A stretch of 64,000 nucleotides of DNA from Pseudomonadota bacterium (GTDB lineage Bacteria; Myxococcota; Myxococcia; Myxococcales; Myxococcaceae). The stretch spans positions 21,829 through 85,828 of the forward strand of contig JAFAAN010000156.1 in the NCBI GenBank assembly GCA_023426545.1. The letters are read 5' to 3'. The notes beneath the pieces were generated by a model. It saw only the letters and a program-made list of their open reading frames with translations, was not told the origin of the DNA and ran no database searches. The translations under genes and the position numbers were made by a program. Positions 54,484 through 64,000 of the stretch are shown one piece after another; position 1 is the stretch's first letter, and each line of letters begins with the position of its first letter.

Positions 54484-55002
54484 ATGAGCAGCGGGAGCGG
54501 CAACATCCCGATGACCCCGTCGGGACTGCGCAAGCTGAAGGAGGAGTTGAAGCAGCTTCAGTCCGTCGAGCGGGGGAAGATCTCGCGCGAGATCGAGGTC
54601 GCGCGCGCCCACGGCGACCTGCGCGAGAACGCCGAGTACCATGCGGCGAAGGAGAAGCAGTCGCACATCGAGGGGCGCATCCTGACCCTCAACGACTGGA
54701 TTGCCCGCGCGGAGGTCATCGACCCGGCCAAGCTGGGCGGTGACAAGGTCGTCTTCGGCGCGACGGTGGACTTGATCGATACGGAGACGGACAAGCCGGT
54801 GACCTACCGCCTCGTCGGCGAAATCGAGGCCGACCTGAAGAAGCGGTGGATCGCCGTCACCTCGCCGGTGGCGCGTGCGCTCATCGGCAAGAAGGTGGGT
54901 GACATCGCCACGGTGCAGAGCCCGGGCGGGGTGCGCGAGCTGGAGGTCCAGGAGATTCGCTTCGAGGACCCGCAGGACGAGGCCCCCGCGAGCGAGGCCT
55001 GA
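54484..55002 (+). CDS. greA: Transcription elongation factor GreA
   Basis: This 172-residue protein frees backtracked RNA polymerase by stimulating transcript cleavage. The N-terminal coiled coil shows LKEELKQLQSVERGKISREI, split here by length, and the acidic tip DLRENAEYH with the conserved Asp and Glu. The C-terminal FKBP-like domain has YRLVGEIEAD and TSPVARALIGKKVGD. The ATG at 54484 follows GGAAGGAG; a GTG six bases earlier is an alternative. The extra N-terminal SSGSGNIP is common in this phylum. Confidence 0.96.
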   Translation: MSSGSGNIPMTPSGLRKLKEELKQLQSVERGKISREIEVARAHGDLRENAEYHAAKEKQSHIEGRILTLNDWIARAEVIDPAKLGGDKVVFGATVDLIDTETDKPVTYRLVGEIEADLKKRWIAVTSPVARALIGKKVGDIATVQSPGGVRELEVQEIRFEDPQDEAPASEA

Positions 55003-55025
55003 GCCTGGGCAGAGCCAGCAGGTCG

Positions 55026-55066
55026 CCGGGGGAGCGGGCCAGGGCTCGCTTCCCCGGTCTCGTTTT
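55026..55066 (+). terminator. Intrinsic terminator of greA
   Basis: An 11-base stem (55026-55036 with 55047-55057, one G-U pair) is followed by TCTCGTTTT. Confidence 0.8.
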
Positions 55067-55114
55067 GTGGGAGACGTCATCCCCGTTCCGTAGGATGTAC
55101 GGCGGAACCCCCGC

Positions 55115-58060
<2,946 letters not shown>

Positions 58061-58108
58061 CTCGCTCGTGGCCGTGTCCCAGGGGCCCTTCGTGGCTAGG
58101 GTTGGGGC

Positions 58109-58747
58109 ATGGGCGACTGGGGACGCGCTGACTATCTGGCACGGCATGGCATCCGGGATCAGCGGGTCCTGGACGCGATGGCGAAGTTGAACCGGGCCGA
58201 CTTCGTCCCGGAGGCGCAGCGGGACGAGGCCGCCGCGGACGTGCCGTTGCCCATTGGCCATGGGCAGACCATCAGCCAGCCGTATGTCGTCGCGTTGATG
58301 ACCGAGGCGCTCCAGCTCGACGGGACGGAGCGCGTGCTGGAGATTGGCACGGGCTCCGGCTATCAGACGGCGGTCCTGGCCCAGCTGTGCCGCGAGGTCT
58401 TCACGGTGGAGATTGTCCCGGAGCTGGCGTGCTCGGCGGAGGAGGCGCTGCGCCGGCGGGGCCTTCTGAATGTGCACTTCCGGGAGGGGGATGGCGCATT
58501 GGGGTGGCCGGAGGAGGCGCCCTTCGATGCCATCCTCGCCGCGGCGGCGCCCCAGGACGTGCCCCTGCAACTGCTTGCTCAGCTCAAGCCGGGCGGGCGC
58601 ATGCTGATTCCGGTGGGACCCCAGGGGGGCACCCAGCAGCTGTTGCGCATCCAGCGCTCGCTCCGCCCCGGTGAGGTGCCGCGCGTGGAGTCCTTGCTGT
58701 CCGTCCGCTTCGTACCCATGACGGGACAGGCCCTCTCACAGGGCTGA
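58109..58747 (+). CDS. pcm: Protein-L-isoaspartate O-methyltransferase
   Basis: This 212-residue enzyme repairs isoaspartyl residues by methyl esterification. The family sequence is clear: RADFVPEAQRDEAAADVPLP, then GQTISQPYVVALMTEAL and the SAM site VLEIGTGSGYQTAVLAQL. IGPQGG-like VGPQGGTQQL is also present near the C-terminus. It starts 48 bases after recG and may be transcribed with it. Confidence 0.95.
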   Translation: MGDWGRADYLARHGIRDQRVLDAMAKLNRADFVPEAQRDEAAADVPLPIGHGQTISQPYVVALMTEALQLDGTERVLEIGTGSGYQTAVLAQLCREVFTVEIVPELACSAEEALRRRGLLNVHFREGDGALGWPEEAPFDAILAAAAPQDVPLQLLAQLKPGGRMLIPVGPQGGTQQLLRIQRSLRPGEVPRVESLLSVRFVPMTGQALSQG

Positions 58748-58844
58748 CCGGGGCTCGGGGTGGGGCTGACCCGGTGAGGCAGCGGACACGCTAACTGACC
58801 GCTTGCTCGCCATGGGCGCTGGGGCCCGCTAACGTTCGCACATC

Positions 58845-59404
58845 ATGATTATCTGTCCGCTCTGCGACCACGTTCAGCCCGAAGGGACGGAGTGCGACGT
58901 CTGTGGCAAGCGCTTCCCTCCGCCCGTGGTCGCCGCGCCGCCCATTGCGACGCTGCCGGAGCTGGAGGTGACGCCGCACGCAGGGGGCAGGGCGCCGGTG
59001 AATGTCGCGGTGCTGCCGGACCTGGACCTGACGCGGCTGCGCTCCGGCCCGGACCTCCCGGTGCAGCGGGTGCCCGACCTTCAACTGACGCGCGCCAGGG
59101 ACCTGGGCCCGGTGCCCGTGGCGCCCATGCCCGAGCTGGACACCGGCCGAGCGCCGGACGACGGCGTGCGCACTGCGGCGCCCCTGGGCGCGGTCGTCTG
59201 CCGTTACTGCCGCAACACCCAGGCGACCGGGATGCTCTGCGACAACTGCGGAATGCGGCTGCCCCGGCCGCGCCCCGCCGCGGCGGCCGCGCTCGCCAAT
59301 CCCTCCGGTGACGATGGAGGGTGGCGCGCCTGCGCGTCGTGCCATACACCCGTGCGGCCCGGGAAGGCCTGCTCGGAGTGCGGCACGAGGGCACCGGAGG
59401 ACGA

Positions 59405-59408
<4 letters not shown>
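58845..59408 (+). CDS. Triple zinc-ribbon protein with repeated PxLxxT motif
   Basis: This 187-residue protein has three zinc ribbons with two CxxC pairs each: Cys4/7/17/20, Cys119/122/132/135 and Cys163/166/176/179. Between the first and second lie four copies of a short motif, PELEVT (38), PDLDLT (58), PDLQLT (77) and PELDT (96), spaced 19-20 residues. I recognise no function; a zinc-dependent scaffold is likely. It overlaps the thrC start by four bases (ATGA), so the two are made together. No good ribosome site precedes its ATG. Confidence 0.72.
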
Positions 59409-60741
<1,333 letters not shown>

Positions 60742-60745
<4 letters not shown>

Positions 60746-60779
60746 CGCTGCCCGGCCCGCCCGCGGTGGGGCGCGTCAG
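60742..60779. terminator. Bidirectional hairpin covering both stop codons
   Basis: CTGACGC (60742-60748) and GCGTCAG (60773-60779) pair around a GC-rich inner region. The arms contain the stops of thrC and of the converging ribBA-type gene. Confidence 0.55.
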
Positions 60780-61897
60780 TCCGGCTGGAGGGGGACGCGC
60801 TTCTCGATGGTGAGGCCGAAGCCGGAGAGCCCGCGGTAGGTGATGTCCGAGTTGGTCATCACCTGCAGCGTGCGCACGCCCAGGTCGTTGAGGATCTGGC
60901 AGCCCATGCCCAGGTCTCGCGACTCCTGGGGGCCTCGCGCCGGGCCGCTGCTGCCGTCGGTGTTGCGCTTGTGCTGGATGCCGAAGTCGTCGCCGTGCAT
61001 GCCCGGCAGGTAGACGAGCACGCCGCAGCCCTCGCGGGCGATGCGCGCCAGCGCCTGGTCCAGCAGCACGTTGCAGTTGCACGTCGGCGAGCCGAACACG
61101 TCGCCCATGGCACACGCCGCGTGCAGGCGGACCAGGGTGCTGGGGCGCGAGGTCGGGTCACCCTTCATCAGCACCAGGGACTTCACCCCGTCAGGGAGCC
61201 ACGAGTACGTGAGCGCCGTGAAGTCGCCGTAGCGGGTGCTGACGGTGTGCTGGCCGGGCTCGCGGCGCACCAGCCGGTCCTTGCGGCGGCGGTACTCGAT
61301 GAGGTCCGCGATGGTGATGAGCGACAGCTTGTGCTCGCGGGCGAAGAGCTTGAGGTCCGGCATCCGCATCATGGTGCCGTCGTCCTTCACCAGCTCACAG
61401 AGGATGCCGGAGGGCGCCAGGCCCGCGAGGCGGGACAGGTCGACGGTGGCCTCGGTGTGGCCGGCCCGCCGGAGGACGCCGCCCTCGCGGTAGCGGAGGG
61501 GGAAGATGTGGCCCGGGCGCAGGAAGTCGTCCGCCGTGCTGGTGGGGTCCACGAGGGCGCGGATGGTCTTCGCGCGGTCCGCCGCGGAGACGCCCGTGTG
61601 GGTGCCGTGGCGGTAGTCCACGGAGACGGTGAAGGCGGTGCGGTGGGATTCGGTGTTGTCCGACACCATCTGCGGCAGACGGAGCTCGTCCAGCCGCTCC
61701 GCCAGCATGGGCATGCAGACGATGCCGCTGGTGTGGCGCACCATGAAGGCGAGGTGCTCGGCCGTCACCTTCTCCGCGGCCATGATGAGGTCGCCCTCGT
61801 TCTCACGGTCCTCGTCGTCGGCGACGATGACGAACTTGCCTTCTTGGATGTCGCGGATGGCATCGTCGATGGAGGAGAGCTCGCTGTCGTGACTCAT
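60776..61897 (-). CDS. RibBA-type protein: DHBP synthase with altered GTP cyclohydrolase II half
   Basis: This 373-residue protein has two domains. The N-terminal one is a complete 3,4-dihydroxy-2-butanone-4-phosphate synthase, with DDEDRENEGDLIMAA (metal/acid site), HGTHTGVSAADR and RAGHTEATVDLSRLAG. It makes a riboflavin precursor from ribulose 5-phosphate. The C-terminal half follows the GTP cyclohydrolase II fold and keeps the three zinc cysteines (262, 273, 275). The RQEGRGIGL catalytic loop, however, is replaced by PGMHGDDFGI (~298-307). It may therefore be inactive or altered (RibBX-like). I saw no FMN riboswitch upstream. The ATG at 61897 fits the family start. Confidence 0.9.
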   Translation of the reverse strand: MSHDSELSSIDDAIRDIQEGKFVIVADDEDRENEGDLIMAAEKVTAEHLAFMVRHTSGIVCMPMLAERLDELRLPQMVSDNTESHRTAFTVSVDYRHGTHTGVSAADRAKTIRALVDPTSTADDFLRPGHIFPLRYREGGVLRRAGHTEATVDLSRLAGLAPSGILCELVKDDGTMMRMPDLKLFAREHKLSLITIADLIEYRRRKDRLVRREPGQHTVSTRYGDFTALTYSWLPDGVKSLVLMKGDPTSRPSTLVRLHAACAMGDVFGSPTCNCNVLLDQALARIAREGCGVLVYLPGMHGDDFGIQHKRNTDGSSGPARGPQESRDLGMGCQILNDLGVRTLQVMTNSDITYRGLSGFGLTIEKRVPLQPD

Positions 61898-62100
61898 GGA
61901 GGGGCTGGTCCGGGCGGAGGGCTGCATGAGCCGCGCATGTAGCGTGGGCGCCCGTGGCTCGCAAGCCAACCGGTCTGGGGGCGTGTGTGGGAATGATGGC
62001 GTGGATGAGGCAGGCAGGGGGCCAGGAGGGGCTGCGGGCCCGCCGGGGACGGGGCGTTGACTCGACGCAACGGGAACCCTGATGTAGGGTCTTCGGCGCC

Positions 62101-62442
62101 GTGATGACTTCCAATCCCCAGGAACTCCGGGCTCGGCTCGACCAGCTCCAGGCCCGTCTTTCTACCCGTGAGAGCACCACGCGCTTCGCCCGCGCGGGCG
62201 TGTCCACGGTCGTCGCCCTCCTGGTCGGGGGGGCTGCGGGCAAGCTCTTCTACGACTCCATCCGGACGCCCGTGCTGGCCTGGGCGGCGGCCCTGCTGTC
62301 GCTGGGGCTGCTGGTGTATGCCGTCATCAGCTACCGGGCGGGCCGGAAGTTCCTGGTGGACGAGCTGAAGCAGTACGAGTCGATGCTGGCCCTGCGCAGC
62401 GAGCTGCGGCTGGACGACCCCGCGGCGTTGCTTCCCCGGTGA
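62101..62442 (+). CDS. Small membrane protein of unknown function
   Basis: This 113-residue protein has a charged N-terminal coiled coil (ELRARLDQLQARLS) and two membrane helices (~37-54, VSTVVALLVGGAAGKLF, and ~60-77, LAWAAALLSLGLLVYAV). A short basic-acidic tail follows. It starts with GTG/ATG at 62101/62104 and ends in GTGA, overlapping the tmk start. No family is recognised. Coupled synthesis with tmk need not mean a shared function. Confidence 0.68.
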   Translation: MMTSNPQELRARLDQLQARLSTRESTTRFARAGVSTVVALLVGGAAGKLFYDSIRTPVLAWAAALLSLGLLVYAVISYRAGRKFLVDELKQYESMLALRSELRLDDPAALLPR

Positions 62443-63110
62443 GCGCCGCACGGAAGAAGGCGCAGGGCGCCGCGCGTAGCCCGGGGCGGTTCATCGTCCT
62501 GGAGGGCCTGGATGGCGCTGGCACCACGACGCAGGTGGAGCGGCTGGCCGCGGCCCTGCGCGCGGAGGGGCACCCGGTCCTGACGACGCGGGAGCCCTCG
62601 GACGGCCCCGTCGGGACGATGATTCGTCAAGCGCTGGCGGGCAGGCTGGGGCTCCCCGGAGGTGCCGGGCCCCTGGCGCCGGAGACGCTGGCGCTGCTCT
62701 TCGCCGCGGACCGGACGGACCACCTCACGGCGCGGGTGCTCCCGGCGCTGGCGGCGGGCCAGATTGTCCTCTGCGACCGCTACGTCCTGTCGTCCCTGGC
62801 CTACCAGGGGGCGACGCTGCCCATGGACTGGGTGGAGGCGGTGAATGCGTGCGCGGTGTCGCCGGACCTGACGCTCTTCGTGGGCGTGGCGCCCGAGGTG
62901 GCCGCCCGGCGGCGCAAGGCGCGGGGCGGGGCCGCGGAGCTCTTCGAGGCGGACGAGGCCCAGCGGCGGATCGCGAAGCAGTACGTGGCCGCCATCCGCC
63001 GCCGTGAGAAGCACGAGCGCATCGTCCATATCGACGGTGAGCAGGGCATCGACGCGGTGACGGCCGCTTCGCTGGCGGAGGTTCGCAAGCTGCTGGGCCG
63101 CAAGCGCTGA
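62439..63110 (+). CDS. tmk: Thymidylate kinase
   Basis: This 223-residue kinase converts dTMP to dTDP. It shows the P-loop LEGLDGAGTTTQ, TREPSDG, the catalytic DRYVLSSLAYQG and the LID region (RRRKARGGAAELFEADE). The P-loop is unusual: the Lys of GxxxxGK[ST] is Thr29. TREPSDG also differs from the usual TREPGG. Otherwise length and order are normal. The start GTG overlaps the preceding stop. About 120 bases separate it from the cinA-like gene. Confidence 0.92.
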   Translation: MSAARKKAQGAARSPGRFIVLEGLDGAGTTTQVERLAAALRAEGHPVLTTREPSDGPVGTMIRQALAGRLGLPGGAGPLAPETLALLFAADRTDHLTARVLPALAAGQIVLCDRYVLSSLAYQGATLPMDWVEAVNACAVSPDLTLFVGVAPEVAARRRKARGGAAELFEADEAQRRIAKQYVAAIRRREKHERIVHIDGEQGIDAVTAASLAEVRKLLGRKR

Positions 63111-63229
63111 CGCGTGTGGCACGCCGGGAGCGATGGCGCGCCGGGTCGCCGCCGGTGCGCTCGTGCAGCCGCTGGCGGGCTCCCCGACTGCCTCCATCCC
63201 ACACGGTTTCGGTTAGACTCTCGTCTCTT

Positions 63230-64000
63230 ATGGAGCGGACCGGCGCAGCGGCAGTCATCATCGGGAACGAGGTCCTGACGGCGAAGGTCCAGGACCTGAA
63301 TGGGCCGCACCTCATCAAGCGCTTGCGCGAGGTGGGCATCCCGCTGCTGTCCGTCGAGACGGTCCTCGACGAAGTGGATGCCATCGTGGACGCGGTGGCC
63401 CGTGCCCGGCGCAAGGCCCGCTACGTCTTCACCAGCGGTGGCATCGGGCCGACCCATGACGACGTCACCGTGCGCGCGGTGGCCATGGCGATGGGCCGCA
63501 GGGTGGTGCGGCTCCCGGAGATGCTGGACCTCATCCTGTCCCGCGCCTCGGAGCGGCCGGTGACGCCCGAGGGGCTGCGGCTCGCGGATGCCCCCGAGGG
63601 CGCCGTGCTGCTGGCCCAGGCCGACACCTGGTTCCCCGTGCTCAGCGTGGACGAGGTCTTCCTGCTCCCAGGAGTGCCGCAGCTCTTCCGTGCGCAGCTG
63701 GAGACGGTGCTCTCGCGCTTGAGCGGCTCGCCGGTCGCGGTGAGCTGCCTCTACCTTGGCCTGGGGGAGAGTGAGATCGCCGCGGTGCTGGACCGGGTGG
63801 CGCTCGACATGCCGCACGTGGCCATCGGCTCGTACCCGGAGTTCGACCCGGCCAAGGACTACCGGGTGAAGGTGACGGTGGAGTCCGCCCTGCGCGGGCC
63901 CGTGGACGACGCCCTGGAGCGCATCGTCACGGGCCTCCCGTCGGGCGCGGTGGTGCGGCGGGCGTTGGGCCCGCCGCGCCCCCGCGCCGCGACAGCCCCC
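63230..64000 (+). CDS. CinA/MoeA-type molybdopterin-binding domain protein (partial)
   Basis: This open reading frame runs past the right edge with no stop in 257 codons. It has the competence/damage-inducible protein A (CinA) N-terminal domain: AAVIIGNEVLTAKVQDLNGPHL, then VFTSGGIGPTHDDVT, LLPGVPQLF and CLYLGLGESEIAAVLD. CinA-type proteins cleave damaged nucleotides (NMN amidohydrolase/ADP-ribose pyrophosphatase types). Only the N-terminal domain is visible. The ATG at 63230 has no ribosome site, and TAGACT lies 10 bases before the likely start, so a leaderless message is possible. Confidence 0.85.
   Translation, partial: MERTGAAAVIIGNEVLTAKVQDLNGPHLIKRLREVGIPLLSVETVLDEVDAIVDAVARARRKARYVFTSGGIGPTHDDVTVRAVAMAMGRRVVRLPEMLDLILSRASERPVTPEGLRLADAPEGAVLLAQADTWFPVLSVDEVFLLPGVPQLFRAQLETVLSRLSGSPVAVSCLYLGLGESEIAAVLDRVALDMPHVAIGSYPEFDPAKDYRVKVTVESALRGPVDDALERIVTGLPSGAVVRRALGPPRPRAATAP

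Noticed and set aside
61898..62100. FMN riboswitch upstream of the ribBA-type gene
   Set aside because: The leader of about 200 bases was read for the conserved RFN blocks and none was found.

Overview
The window is very GC-rich, densely coded DNA with strong G/C bias at third codon positions. Genes are separated by short gaps, many neighbours overlap by ATGA or GTGA, and no insertion sequence, prophage, CRISPR array, rRNA or tRNA was seen. The gene content points to a myxobacterium, most likely Myxococcus, Corallococcus or a close relative. The main reasons are a complete eight-gene nfs (sporulation/spore-coat) operon, AgmX/PglI-type C-terminal domains, many TPR and FHA proteins, and a PocR-type sigma-54 activator.

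Layout. 186-5535: an RpoH-family sigma factor gene, read leftward from an excellent sigma-54 promoter, then a coupled transglutaminase (TgpA-like)/DUF58/MoxR operon. 5627-10385: small genes for a STAS protein, a lytic transglycosylase, a short membrane protein overlapping a zinc-ribbon protein, a HupE/UreJ-like membrane protein, a helical protein and a coiled-coil protein. 10531-11205: an isolated rplC with its own promoter and terminator. 11590-24048: nfsA-nfsH, with three outer-membrane barrels, TPR proteins, a lipoprotein, a small periplasmic protein and an FHA/TonB-like inner-membrane protein. Together these are expected to span the envelope and help build the spore coat. 24128-28742: typA, then an alpha/beta hydrolase coupled to the sigma-54 activator, all leftward.

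28853-37516: a CDF metal exporter, an unrecognised 344-residue protein, rsmD, coaD, an aspartate-type aminotransferase, a secreted Ala/Pro-rich protein and carB. 37592-43547: an Old Yellow Enzyme-type oxidoreductase, a fatty-acid desaturase, a TonB-like protein with a small partner, a ferritin-like protein and peptide deformylase. 43567-48706: a hotdog thioesterase, a sulfur-related group (two YeeE/YedE half-transporters and a rhodanese lipoprotein), an ECF sigma factor carrying its own anti-sigma-like zinc domain, a metallo-beta-lactamase-fold hydrolase and an FAD monooxygenase.

48745-54295: two overlapping DUF4139 paralogues, an M15 peptidase, an alkyltransferase-like protein and an FHA protein, all leftward. 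54484-64000: greA, recG with a long N-terminal extension, pcm, a triple zinc-ribbon protein coupled to thrC, a ribBA-type gene with a damaged GTP cyclohydrolase II half, a small membrane protein coupled to tmk, and a cinA-like gene cut by the window edge.

Most genes are housekeeping. The most rewarding regions are the nfs operon with its internal gaps and dyads, the sigma-54 promoter in front of the RpoH-like gene, the lone rplC, and several enzymes with altered key residues (Tmk, RibBA and the alkyltransferase-like protein). Functions rest on motifs recognised by eye; no database search was run.
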